Below, piece by piece: positions 15,069 through 26,300 of a stretch of DNA of 47,477 nucleotides. The first letter of the stretch is position 1, and every line of letters starts with the position of its first letter. The position numbers were made by a program, and so were the translations under genes. Below the pieces are notes generated by a model. It made no database searches. It was not told the DNA's origin and saw nothing but the letters and a program-made list of their open reading frames with translations. Source of the stretch: MGIIb-P sp963934015 (lineage in GTDB: Archaea; Thermoplasmatota; Poseidoniia; Poseidoniales; Thalassarchaeaceae); contig CAWVWT010000013.1 in NCBI GenBank assembly GCA_963934015.1, positions 1-47,477 on the forward strand, written 5' to 3'.

Positions 15069-15887
15069 ATGTCGATTGCAGGCAAAGCGATGAAAATCAC
15101 CACGAATACCTTGCAGGAGATGAAGGAAGCTGGTGAAAAAATCACCATGCTGACGGCTTACGACTTCTCGATGGCACGTATTCTAGATAGTGCTGGAATC
15201 GATGCTATTCTAGTCGGTGATTCGGCATCCAATGTGATGGCGGGCAACGACACCACTGTGCCCATCACACTTGACCAGATGATCTACCATGCCCAATGTG
15301 TCGTCAAAGGCGTGAATCGTGCACTCATCGTTTGTGACATGCCCTTTGGTAGTTACCAAGGTGATTCTCGACGGGCTTTGAATAGTGCAATCCGCATCAT
15401 GAAAGAGAGTGGTTCTCATGCTGTCAAACTGGAAGGGGGTGCTGAGGTTGTGGAATCCATCGAGCGAATTCTAACAGCAGGCATTCCAGTCATGGGGCAT
15501 CTCGGCCTCACCCCTCAATCCATCTACAAATTTGGCACATATTCCGTTCGCGCGCGCGAGAAAGAAGAAGCGGCCAAGTTGATTGAAGACGCAAAACTCC
15601 TCGAAGCAGCTGGCTGTTTTGCCATCGTCCTAGAAAAAATTCCGGCCGACTTAGCAACCAAGGTTACAGCCGCGGTCAATATCCCTACCATCGGCATCGG
15701 TGCAGGAGCCGATGTGGATGGACAGGTATTGGTGATTCACGATTTGATTGGACTCACTCACGAGTTTAATCCGCGCTTCTTGCGACGCTATCTCAACCTC
15801 TATGATGAAATGACAAAAGCGGTTGAAGAATACATCACAGATGTTCGAAGCCAAGATTTCCCCAATGACGAGGAACGCTATTCTTGA
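15069..15887 (+). CDS. panB: 3-methyl-2-oxobutanoate hydroxymethyltransferase
   Basis: Makes ketopantoate from 2-oxoisovalerate and 5,10-methylene-THF in coenzyme A synthesis. The 272-aa length and the motifs are typical: ITMLTAYDFSMARILDSAG, ILVGDSASNV, DMPFGSYQ, AVKLEGG, GHLGLTPQS and the IGIGAG metal/substrate region. ATG 15069 was chosen because GGAGGG lies seven bases upstream; an earlier TTG at 15036 lacks this. The end overlaps the convergent gene on the minus strand by 10 bases. The gap to the permease (15007-15068) holds only a weak CCCT-TGA-AGGG repeat. No other pantothenate gene is in the window. Confidence 0.95.
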   Translation: MSIAGKAMKITTNTLQEMKEAGEKITMLTAYDFSMARILDSAGIDAILVGDSASNVMAGNDTTVPITLDQMIYHAQCVVKGVNRALIVCDMPFGSYQGDSRRALNSAIRIMKESGSHAVKLEGGAEVVESIERILTAGIPVMGHLGLTPQSIYKFGTYSVRAREKEEAAKLIEDAKLLEAAGCFAIVLEKIPADLATKVTAAVNIPTIGIGAGADVDGQVLVIHDLIGLTHEFNPRFLRRYLNLYDEMTKAVEEYITDVRSQDFPNDEERYS

Positions 15888-18328
15888 GACCAACCGTTCT
15901 CATCAGAATGATGCCATTGCGAGGGGCGTCCTTCTCGATCAAAGTACCAACCATCCTCACCTGCGGTAGTACCAGGTAAGGGTCGAAGTGTTTGTTCCGC
16001 AATATCCCTGGGACCATCTCCACGCCGGTTCTCATGCTGTGTTTGTGCAAATGTTGCAGCCGCAGTAGTGAGTGAATCTCCTGCATCATCCCAATCACCT
16101 GCCATTTCACCCCATTCATCGTCAGCCTGTACCTCTGGTTCTGGTTTGGCCTCAATTTCAGGTATAGCCCAATCTTCCTCCACATTTCCCACAGGCATGT
16201 GCTGTTCTGGTACAGGTTCAACCACTGGTTGAAGGGCTGTAAATAGGTCAACGGGGGCTAATAGGGTTGGTTCAGGAACAACCGAGGGGATGGGAGGCGC
16301 GGCCACAGCAGATTGAATCACCGGGGCTGGTAAGGGCATTGTGGGTTGAACGGGTGCTGTAATCAGTGGAGGGGGTAGAAGTACGCCGCCAAGACCAATC
16401 GGTTCAAGTGGGGGCGGAGGTAAGTTATCTGCATCTTCATTTACACTATTTTCTTCACGTATCAACTCTATTTCCTCATCGATTCGTGAACCAAGATGCT
16501 TGAACAATGCAACTAGGATGGCTGAAATCAAGATGATAATCAGAACACTGCTCACAATGATAACCTGTGTATTGTCACCCCATCCAAACCAAGTCGAATG
16601 TATAGTGATGAAATCACTTCCTTCAGCAGAACTGCCACTTGACGATTGAATTCGTGCATGGACCACCAATTCACCCGGCTTTTCTAAATCTAGTTTCCAG
16701 CCATTTTCATCGCATTCTACGTCACCAACATCCGTCGTGATAATGGCTGAGCATTGATGGATTACCACTGAATTTCCAGATGTATCATAACCTAAAATTT
16801 CGAAATGAATCGATGTCCCTTGATCGCCTTTGGGAGGAAGTATGACCTCAAGATAATCGAGAGGTCCCTCCAATACATGTACGATTATGGCACCCTGAGC
16901 TTGATCCAAAAAGACGGTGATACTGACATCACCGATACCATGAGAGGTGTATGTGTAATGGCCAGTACCACCAGCACTGGCATTTTCAATTGTCCCAAAA
17001 TCATTGAGAATAAACCAATCTTCAATGGGGACATCGACAGGGTTACGATTGCCATTTTCATCAACTCCGTAGAGGATTAATTCAAGTGTTGTTCCAGTGA
17101 CAATGATTGGTGATGAGCCTACAAGTCCATCAATAACTTCAATCTCAAGTGCAGTTGGTATGCCAGAATGAACCTCGATATCGATGGCTTGAACTCGCCC
17201 TGCGGCCATAACTTGGATGGTGTGTTGACCCACACGATCTGGTACGAACGTGACCCCATCCCCATCGGGAACTATCGGGTCGGTACTTGGACCATCTGTG
17301 ACTGACCAATTCCAACCATCAACTGTTACAGAGTTTCCTGCCGCATCAAAACCGGCCGCTTCCAATAAATAAAAATCTCCAATATGCATTTCTGTAGAGA
17401 GGTTTTCAAGGGTAATCTGGGCCAATCTTCCAGATACAACGGTGAGTGTCAAACTGTCAGTCATCCCATTCAAATCATCGATTTCAACGGTCCAATCCCC
17501 AATCAATCCCGCATCGAATACAACGCATTCCCCCATGAAGGATGACAGGGCATCATTGGCTAAACCTCCAAATGTCGACCAAGTTGTATCTATACCCCAA
17601 GTATTGCCGCGTTGATCGATATACCGAGAACAGAGATCAATCAAATCATCAGATGAAACAGTAGGGGATTCGTGCTGAATAATGATTTCCACTGCAACGC
17701 CCTTGGTGACATTAAATGAGATCGAACCAGACCACCCTGCCCAATCTACGGATACCGTCATTGTACCAACGGGACCGGGTGTGAGAACGGGAGGGGTGCC
17801 ATCGTTTGGCAAGGAAATGCCAACACCATCAGGCACAACCCAATTGGCGAAGGGGATGTTGGGGATCCACCCATTTCCGAATTGGTCTTGCAACAAGGGG
17901 ATTATCTCAAGAGTTTCATCCGCAGTCAAATTGGATTGTGAAACGGTTAATTCAAAGGTTAGAGGGGCTCCAGGCTGAACATTGACATCGAGTACAGTTT
18001 GGACTTCCCCATTGCAAGCCGTCACGGTTTGGGCACCAACGGTTTGCGGCGACCATCGAGCTTGCCCTCCTCCGAAATCCTGTAGCGAACCCGAAGAAAA
18101 CGTCCATGCTATTGGAACATTCAATTCAGTTCCTGCAGAATTGTAAGCGGTTGCTGTGATGTTCAGTGCTTGACCAGCGGGCATCGAGATAGGACCGCTT
18201 GGACTGACTGTAATGTGGTGGACTGATGGGTCCCCTGTAGCAGAACAAGACCGAGCGGATGTATCTGCCGTGACGATTATCGAAAGTGGTGCGAGAAGAA
18301 GAAGGGTGAGGAGTATGGCTCTGCGCAT
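15878..18328 (-). CDS. Surface protein with tandem Ig-like repeats, C-terminal membrane anchor and Trp-rich tail
   Basis: An 816-aa protein. The signal peptide MRRAILLTLLLLAPLSIIV is followed by about six Ig-like modules of about 90 residues sharing a motif of the type 'L[ST](A/S)D[DE]...L....D..GN.W' (LTADETLEII, VSSDDLIDLC). A membrane helix lies at about 589-612 (VIIVSSVLIIILISAILVAL). The cytoplasmic tail of about 200 residues is rich in Pro and acidic residues and ends in DGWYFDREGRP...WHHSDENGW. The start is the second of two adjacent ATGs because GGTGA then lies exactly four bases away, as elsewhere in the window; the TGA of that SD is the stop codon of the preceding gene. Sister of the two genes upstream. 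Function unknown, probably adhesion or surface-layer interaction. Confidence 0.85.
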   Translation of the reverse strand: MRRAILLTLLLLAPLSIIVTADTSARSCSATGDPSVHHITVSPSGPISMPAGQALNITATAYNSAGTELNVPIAWTFSSGSLQDFGGGQARWSPQTVGAQTVTACNGEVQTVLDVNVQPGAPLTFELTVSQSNLTADETLEIIPLLQDQFGNGWIPNIPFANWVVPDGVGISLPNDGTPPVLTPGPVGTMTVSVDWAGWSGSISFNVTKGVAVEIIIQHESPTVSSDDLIDLCSRYIDQRGNTWGIDTTWSTFGGLANDALSSFMGECVVFDAGLIGDWTVEIDDLNGMTDSLTLTVVSGRLAQITLENLSTEMHIGDFYLLEAAGFDAAGNSVTVDGWNWSVTDGPSTDPIVPDGDGVTFVPDRVGQHTIQVMAAGRVQAIDIEVHSGIPTALEIEVIDGLVGSSPIIVTGTTLELILYGVDENGNRNPVDVPIEDWFILNDFGTIENASAGGTGHYTYTSHGIGDVSITVFLDQAQGAIIVHVLEGPLDYLEVILPPKGDQGTSIHFEILGYDTSGNSVVIHQCSAIITTDVGDVECDENGWKLDLEKPGELVVHARIQSSSGSSAEGSDFITIHSTWFGWGDNTQVIIVSSVLIIILISAILVALFKHLGSRIDEEIELIREENSVNEDADNLPPPPLEPIGLGGVLLPPPLITAPVQPTMPLPAPVIQSAVAAPPIPSVVPEPTLLAPVDLFTALQPVVEPVPEQHMPVGNVEEDWAIPEIEAKPEPEVQADDEWGEMAGDWDDAGDSLTTAAATFAQTQHENRRGDGPRDIAEQTLRPLPGTTAGEDGWYFDREGRPSQWHHSDENGWSQE

Positions 18329-18332
18329 CATT

Positions 18333-20264
18333 TCACCCCACCTTGACCCACTGTCCAGAGGCATCCACTTGCCAATATTGAGATTCGCCTTGAGCGGTTT
18401 GGTACCAACCTGTTTGTCCTTGTACGGTTCCGTCCATCGCCTGTAAAACACCGCTTGATCCGGTATTTTGTTCAGTAACGGTTGCTTTCGCTTTCTCGAT
18501 GATGTTTGCGGTTGCATCCTCCATGGCACGGATTCTGTCCTGTTGTCGTTGGTGACTCAACCGTCGTCTGCCCCTTCGAGATAGTGCGATGTTTGCTGCT
18601 GATTCTGCAACAGGTTCCATATCCCCGGTTGTAATTGTCGTATTTTGAATCAAGTCATACTCGTCATCCCAATGCGGTTCTGCAACAGAATTTTTCCGCA
18701 TGATAAGGACTAGTAATCCAATCAATAGACCTGCGACAATGAATCCGCCCAGAAGCATTTGACCACTTTGGCTACTGGTTAATCTATCGATTCCAGTGGG
18801 ATCAACATCCACGTAAGTAACTGCACTCCATCCTTCATATCGCACCGTAATCTTCTGTCCATCCCCGGGATTTTCTAATTCAAGGAGCCAATAAGGTCCC
18901 TCATCGTGCCTTACAGGCCCGATATCTGTATCAAATTCAAATAGAGACATTTGCATCGGTACGGGATTCCCCCCATAATCAACCAAATTGATTTCAAGTG
19001 AAAATTCGGCACCCTGTTCACCACTGCCTCCATGCTGTGCGATGCGTAATGAACGCGGTTCACCAATGAGAACTTGGAGTGTGAAATTACCCCTAGCGGC
19101 GCCATTTTCAACTTCAATATCCCAAATCCCTTCACTGAGACCTCTTGCATCATAAACACCAATTTCTGTGGTTTCTTCGACTACGATCGCGTCGAGGGGA
19201 ATATCCCATTCAACTGGCCATGGGGCCTGATTTCCATTCAAATCCACAGCATAGGTCGTAATTTGGAATACTTCACCGCTGTTGGTCACACTTCCCATCA
19301 CGAGGGATAAATCAATTTCAATTCTATGCGGGGTACCTTGATTGACGTAAATTCGAGAACGGGCGCTTCGTCCCGCGGCATCCACTTCGATGAGATGATC
19401 TCCTGTGGTGGTCGGTTGCCAAACCCCCCCGGAAAGTTGCAATTGTGGCGTTAAATCTTCACCATCAATCGTCCAATTCATTAGGACACCTTCGAGGAGG
19501 TTACCATCTGTATCGCTGAGTTCAGGGTTGAGGTGAATTGAGTCATCAGCAGAAATAGTCGTGCCATCACCTGCCAATAATATTCGGGCAAGGCGGCCCG
19601 GGCTGACCTGTATCGACAGGTTCGTGGCGAATGTACCTTCGGGCCCCGAATGATTTGCTGTCACTGTCCAGGTCCCAGCAAGTCCACCGACAAACCTCAC
19701 CCCATCAGTATTGGATACAAGCGAAGATGCGGCTTCAACCTCTGTCACTCCCCATTCTGCTGAAATCGGCCAGCGATTACCGCGGCTGTCTTCAGCCTGA
19801 AGAACGAGATTCGTTTCATCATCGGCAGACATCATACTATTCTCCGCATCAATCCAAACTTGAGATATTTCACCAGTGATTACCGTTAGATCAATCCATG
19901 TTTCAACGCCCTCAGCGTGCGCTGAAACTCGCCAAGTTCCAGCTTGGCTTGGCAACCATTCAACGAAATCACCATTGACGCGGAAGTTGCCATTTTCAGT
20001 AGACCAATTATCCAGTGGCAGAAGAACGGAGAAATTAGTCCCATTATGGTCGTGCCATATCAAATCCAAAGGGACTGATTCATCAGCATGGACTGTGCGA
20101 TTTGGACCAATTATTTCCAAATAATCAAGCGATGAAGGAGTGCTGCGTACCCCGGATGTATTACTCAATTCTTGTGGGTGGGTTGCAATCCCTGATATCA
20201 CCTGCAATAGCAGGATTGGGATCAGTAATCCTACCGTAATCGAACGGTACGACGCTGCCTGCAT
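18333..20264 (-). CDS. Surface protein with Ig-like repeats, membrane anchor and Trp-rich tail
   Basis: A 643-aa protein with an N-terminal signal (SITVGLLIPILLLQVISG), about four or five Ig-like modules with the recurrent motif (HADESVPLDL, MSADDETNLVL, ISADDSIHLN, each followed by D..GN), a membrane helix at about 500-522 (LLGGFIVAGLLIGLLVLIM), and a cytoplasmic tail ending TGWYQTAQGES...YWQVDASGQW. The tail also has a basic stretch (RRGRRRLSHQRQQDR). It is the middle gene of three that share domain type, topology and tail. The next gene begins 4 bases downstream and they are certainly co-transcribed. The 82-base gap to the giant gene upstream contains a strong hairpin. Confidence 0.85.
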   Translation of the reverse strand: MQAASYRSITVGLLIPILLLQVISGIATHPQELSNTSGVRSTPSSLDYLEIIGPNRTVHADESVPLDLIWHDHNGTNFSVLLPLDNWSTENGNFRVNGDFVEWLPSQAGTWRVSAHAEGVETWIDLTVITGEISQVWIDAENSMMSADDETNLVLQAEDSRGNRWPISAEWGVTEVEAASSLVSNTDGVRFVGGLAGTWTVTANHSGPEGTFATNLSIQVSPGRLARILLAGDGTTISADDSIHLNPELSDTDGNLLEGVLMNWTIDGEDLTPQLQLSGGVWQPTTTGDHLIEVDAAGRSARSRIYVNQGTPHRIEIDLSLVMGSVTNSGEVFQITTYAVDLNGNQAPWPVEWDIPLDAIVVEETTEIGVYDARGLSEGIWDIEVENGAARGNFTLQVLIGEPRSLRIAQHGGSGEQGAEFSLEINLVDYGGNPVPMQMSLFEFDTDIGPVRHDEGPYWLLELENPGDGQKITVRYEGWSAVTYVDVDPTGIDRLTSSQSGQMLLGGFIVAGLLIGLLVLIMRKNSVAEPHWDDEYDLIQNTTITTGDMEPVAESAANIALSRRGRRRLSHQRQQDRIRAMEDATANIIEKAKATVTEQNTGSSGVLQAMDGTVQGQTGWYQTAQGESQYWQVDASGQWVKVG

Positions 20265-20303
20265 ATCATCCGCAGGAACTTATGGGACTTGAAAGACACG
20301 CCG

Positions 20304-20328
20304 GACCGTCCGCCTACGGCGGACGGTC
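20304..20328 (-). promoter_or_regulatory. Strong 11-bp hairpin between two surface-protein genes
   Basis: Perfect arms GACCGTCCGCC and GGCGGACGGTC around a 3-base centre (TAC on the plus strand). It lies 18 bases after the giant gene's stop and about 40 bases before the next start. No T-run follows, so it is more likely an mRNA processing or stability element, or an attenuator, than a classical terminator. Confidence 0.6.
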
Positions 20329-20346
20329 AAATCTCATCAAATTGGA

Positions 20347-23300
20347 TTATTCGGTCCACTCAGCCCAGTCATCCATACCCGGGTCACGATACCACCAGAC
20401 CTGGTCATCATCCTGCCACCATTCGGTGCCATCCTCATCGACTCTGTATTCAGGGTCATCTTCAGCATTAAAGTCACCTTCAGATGCTGCTTGAGTTTGT
20501 GATTCAACAACTGGGGAAGCTGCTGGGACATCGTATTCCTCGTCTTCAAAGATATCATCTTCGTCGTATTCGTCATCACTGTCACCGCGTCGCATTAGGA
20601 CGACCACGACTAGCATAACGCCAATCAACAGGGCAACCACAGCAGACAATCCAACCCATGACCATGGTGCATTGGCTTCAAAGAACCCTGAAAGGGTACC
20701 ACCGACCGAAATTTTGACCTCATCACACACGTTATTGTCATCCGCGAGTGAACCATCTGCACAGATGACCACTTGATTCAAACCTTCACTTAGCATGTAC
20801 ATACTTGCACTGGTTTCATTGAATTTTTCAGTTTGAACTTGATTCAAACTATCTTGGATATTATCGAACATATCTGTGACTTGGACGGGGACAGGGTTCC
20901 CATATTGATCAAACCCTTCAACATCGATGGTTACAACCGCTTGCTGATCAACGTCGATGTAGATACCAGATATGACGCCAGGTGAACTGGCAATGGCTTC
21001 AAGTCGGTGTAATGGTCCATAATCGACGGTGACGTTCCATGTACCTGAGCAAGTCCCACATGCACCCGCACTGTACATCAATTCGTAGCCTTGGTTGATG
21101 TGGCCATCAAATCTGTAATTTCCAATCGCTACGAGAGGATTACTGTCTGCATCTGCAATATCACCTTGAGTAAATCCATCTGTCCCACTGCTCCATGAAA
21201 TCATAGGAGTTTGATACTGATTTCCATCCGCATCAGCAACCCAAATCTCGACGAGTGGGTATTCACCAGCGGTGATACGGGTTTGGGCTTGGACGACAAT
21301 GTCTCCAGATTCATCGAAGGTCGAGTAAGCCTTGTGCCAAACATTGGCAACTTGCCCAACTGTGACGGTCACAACCGACATCGATTGGACATTGTTTTCC
21401 CCGGTAGCACAAATTGTGTATTCACCAACAGTTGTGGCGTCCCAGACATAATCTGCAGCACGCATAGCGATTGAAATATCAGTCCAGCCAGGTACTAGTG
21501 CAGAACAGGTCTGAGGTGCATTTTCAATGGTGGAATCCCACTGTAACCATTGGATTGGAGTTTCAGATAAATCGTTGCCATGCCCATCACGTGCATCAGG
21601 ACTCAAATCGAAGGCGTCATCTGCAGTGATTGTGCTATCATCAGCGATTGAAATTGAGTTAAGTGCGCCAGCCGTAACAGTGAATGTTGCAGCAGTGAAT
21701 ACGGATTGTTCCCCAACTCCAGGTACGCTGAACACATACAATACATTGATTGTCCAATCACCCACGAGAACCGCTTCAAAAATTGCGGATGTGCCTTGAG
21801 GCGTCAACCATTCCGATGCACTGGGAGAGGCTGCTGTCCACGTTGCAGAAACACTCCATTCGTTACCGTCAGCGTCGGCTGTAAAGGCTGAGAGTGTGCC
21901 CGTATCTTGCCCACTCGTCAGATTGAAGTTGTTGCCCGGAGAACGGGCTTCAATGGTGACTGGTAAACCATGCTCAACCGCCATTGGAATCACAACATCA
22001 AATCCTTCGAGAGATGCCTTCACCCAAGATGAACCCTGATTGGATGCATCCCAAGTTGTTGGTGATCCCGCATTGACGAGTCCATTGAGCCAAGTCCATC
22101 CTGTGATGGATAAATCAATTGATTCACGGTTACCTTGAACATCAATTCGGACGACATTCAATGTTACTGTATCATCAGCAGTCAATGATATACTATCCAA
22201 TGTCGCTGAGCTCGTGACAATGATGGTATTGGACGGGCCAATAGCCGTCACTTCCAATTCCGCAATGTCACCATAAGTAACATCGATTGAACTGCCACTG
22301 TAGACGCCTAGGTCACTGTTTACCCATATGTTCCAAGTTCCAGTCTGATCACCTGTGAACGCACCAGTGGCATTGTCCATTGCTCCGTTTTGGGCACCCC
22401 ATGTCAGGGTCCCAGATGAACTACGATCTTTTTGGTTGCCCTTTAGATCGTAAATCTCAATATCCAGTGCAGTTGTATTTCCAGCCTCAACCATACTGTC
22501 GCCAGTGATTATGAAGTATGACGGGGCCCCTGTATTAACTGTGATTTCTATCGATACAGATTGTGAATCCCAAGTGACATTCATCCACTGTGTACCCGCA
22601 GTCCACGGTAACCAACTAACCGATCCGGCTGGTGTAGTAACCGAATAATCCATGCTAGACGGATTGTAGGTCACACCTTGCGAGAATGTCCCATTGGTAA
22701 TGGTAATCGTAATGAGTTCACCCGGTACAACGTTTGCATTTGCATCAAGGACTGCAAGCATGTTCATGTCGAACGTTTCATCAGCAGTCAACGAGATGGC
22801 CAAAGGCACGACGACTAGAATAGTCGGCGTACCAGCAGTGACTGTGATGTTGACTGATTCAACGACTTGCCCATATGCAGCAGAGATGGTTACAATACCC
22901 GATTGATCGGGTGTGAAAAATCCACTTGCATCAATAGATCCACCTGTACTGGACCAAATGACATCGCCTGCAAGTGTATTGGCACTAGCATCCAGCAATG
23001 AACCCGAGAATTGGATACCTGTGTCCGCATCCGTTGTAGTTGGACCTGACAAACTGATTGAATCAACGAGGGTGTAGTTGTAATGCAGCATTGGTTTGTT
23101 CGATGAAACCGACTCACTGGTCTTGATATCAATCAGCATGTGGCCAGCATTGGGTACACCCATGATGACGATAGATACTGTGCCGTTCATGGTCGTCATG
23201 GCATCACTCACATCGAAGTATAGCCATCCACCGACAAAGTTGTTCAGTACACGTACAGTGTCCAATGGTGTTGCATGGTAATCTACGCCCGAACTAAGGC

Positions 23301-26300
23301 CGGGGATTGTCCAATTGGTACCAGTTGCGGCTGAATTCCAAGTCGCTCCACTCTCCTCATAATTTGGATTGATGAGAGCATATGCAGTCAAATCCAGATA
23401 ATTTGCAGTTGCGTATTCACTGATTCCATCTGAATAGATGGACAATTGTGCTGAGTGTGTATTTACAGGCAACTGACCGAGAGGGCCCATTTGCCCCATA
23501 TCGATTTCGTACAGGCCATAGCAGCGGTTGCTCGCTGCTGAATCACAGCCAGTTCCAATATGCAGTGTGTCACTTGCTCCGTGACCCGTATCAAAGGCAC
23601 CTTCACTCATGTAAGTGTCCCAAATGGGAACATGACCGAGAGTTTCAATGTCAGAACCTTCTTGGATTTCAATACTGTAAACGTGATTTCCTTGATAGGT
23701 AATATCCGGATTTCCAATACCGAATGTCCATGGAACCGATCTCGGACCAGGGACTGAACCATTCAATGCCTGAACTGACCATGTGTAAATCTCACCAGTG
23801 ACCATATCAAAGTCCGGTGTCCATGTTGATGCCGTTGCACCGAGATTGAATCCAGAATTGCTACTTGAGTCCCAAGAACTGTAGGTCTGTGAGCCGTTTG
23901 CATTACTGAGAATCAGAACATAGCCAGTCGCATCACTGAGGGTATCCCATGACAATACTGGGCGTGGTTCGATGCCCAGGGTGTATTGACCAACACTGTA
24001 CACGACTTCCAATTGCTCAGGTGAGATTAGAGATACCTGCGCGGGTGAAGAGGCGTTGCTTGGATTGTCAACATAATCGACCACAAGTTCTGGTGCATAA
24101 TCGCCTGATCCTTCAGCTGAATTGAAGTAAACAGTTCCACCCCAACCGGTCTGCAATCCCATATTCATCATCCCATTCCCTGCCCATGCAGTTCGCGCGA
24201 TACTGGTGACATCCCATTCGTACCAAACGCCAGAAATAGTGCTGGTCGATGTCATCGAGGAGGATGCTGTCGAGTTACATTGGGTGTTTGGATTGTAATT
24301 GTTCCAAGATACTGTCGATTCAGTGAATCCACCACAATCGTGGATAGCAATACTATGTGCACCACTACCTGCAACACTGACAACATACATTCGCAGTGTA
24401 ACCGAAGTCGGCAACATGGTTGCTGGATAAGGATACTCAGCCAAATCAACTGAGACCAAGCCAACTGCATCATGTGCAGAATCTGCTGGATCTAAACCAA
24501 CTGCAATTGTTGTCGATGAACCATAATTCGTTGTTTGTCCAAAAGTATTGGATGTCACATATGAATCAGGTATTGAAGGCAATAAACCAGTATCTTCGAA
24601 CACGGCACCTCGCTGCATTGTCACGGTGTAATTTCCAGCACCATCATCACTGCCTTGGTCTTCAGGAACACGGGCTTGGAATGAAGTGGACCAATTGCTG
24701 TAAACGCCGTCTTGAACGGCACGAACCCGCAGATGGTTCCAATGATCACCTTGCGCTGTAATCGCAGGGACGTGCATTGTCAAATTGGTCAAATCCCAAC
24801 TGATGTTACCTCCCCATGTGGTTGAATCACTCGAATCGAAAATCGCTGTATCAATTGTGAATCTATCGTTGGTTGCATATTGAATCTGCCAAGCATCAAT
24901 GTTGCTTGCGGCAGGATGGGTCCATTGGGCAGCGAGAGGGTCTTCCGGAGTCGGCCTCAAAGCATCCACATCCCAGGCTGTGAATGGACTGTTGGTCGTT
25001 AGTGACGAATCCCAAGAGGGTGCTGTCGTCAATGATTGCGTACCTGCACGATAGGTGATGTTGAGCGTGGGTCTGAACGACTGATAGACACCCGTTGCAT
25101 CCTCTTGGATGAAAGAGTGTCGAGCGTAGAGGTTGGGGTCTTCAGAAGCGAATAGCAGATTGAGAACATCTGAACCACTGCTGCGCGCGTACTGCATCAG
25201 GTGTGTGACATTCCACGAATACCAATCATTGCTGGTCACATCAGTTGTACTGATGGGCATATCCACATCGTTTGCACCATTTACACCTGCGACCTGCCAT
25301 GAGTTGTTGGTTGCACAAGAATTCCAAGTGACGTTGCCTTCAACCCAAGAGCAGTGTACATTAGAGACGGATATGGGTGTGTTTGAGTTGCTAGAACCAC
25401 CGATTCGATACACCTCAACATGTGCCTCAAGCACCTGCCATGGATTATTGTCCATAATCGGTACATTGGATACATCAAATCGCAATAGTGAACGAGATTC
25501 GTGTCCTGCATTAGTGCATGCGGGCCCTCCATTTGAGGCACCGACATTCAAGTTGTTTGCAGTGTTCCCATACGCCGTATTAGGATTACAAGAATCGATG
25601 TAGGCATCTTGCGAGACATCATAGGTTCCTGTAGCAGAGTATGCATTTCCATTCGACAAAGCGGCCCAATAATCTGTGTTGTTGAAAGAATCACCAATGT
25701 CATTTGGCACGATGAAATCTTCAATCGCTGAACGCGGACCATACATACCATCTTGAATCGGTTGAATGAGCCACGAATACTGTTCGTCTTGATTGAACTC
25801 TGTATTTGAATCATACATGGTCAAGTTTGACATGTCAAAAGTGCAAGTTGCACAGGTTCGACTGTCAATGACTTCGACACCACCCCATGGACCATCATTC
25901 GCGTTGTAAGCGAAAAGACGCCAATCCGTGACATTGGATGCGGCCGGGTGATTCCATGATACAGTGGGACTGGTAACGGCTAACATTGCAGGGAAATCCC
26001 ACAGAATATCGCCATTCGCGGGAGAAACAATCGTCGCAGCTTGAGAGGGTATGCTCCCAGTTCCACTGGCCCATTTGAGTCGAATCTCAGGTTCGTTTGC
26101 ATCAAATTGCGTCTCAGTACTCGCCAATACAATCTGGTCGGTAGAGAATTGTTCAACGCTCAACATCAGGCCGACACTGTCGTCACCCCTAGCAATCGCG
26201 GCTTGAACAACCTCAGTGATGTCCATGCTCATTCGGCTGCTTGACGCCGGATCAAATGCTACATCAACCCAATCGGAACGATCCATGAGGCCATAACCAC

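Noticed and set aside
15551..15562. CG-rich palindrome (TCGCGCGCGCGA) as a regulatory site or Z-DNA element
   Set aside because: It lies inside panB, encodes conserved residues (SVRAREKE) and has no positional link to a start or stop.
18332..18529. N-terminal extension of the 816-aa surface protein to 18529
   Set aside because: The extension lies within the preceding gene in another frame, and a clear signal peptide begins at 18328.
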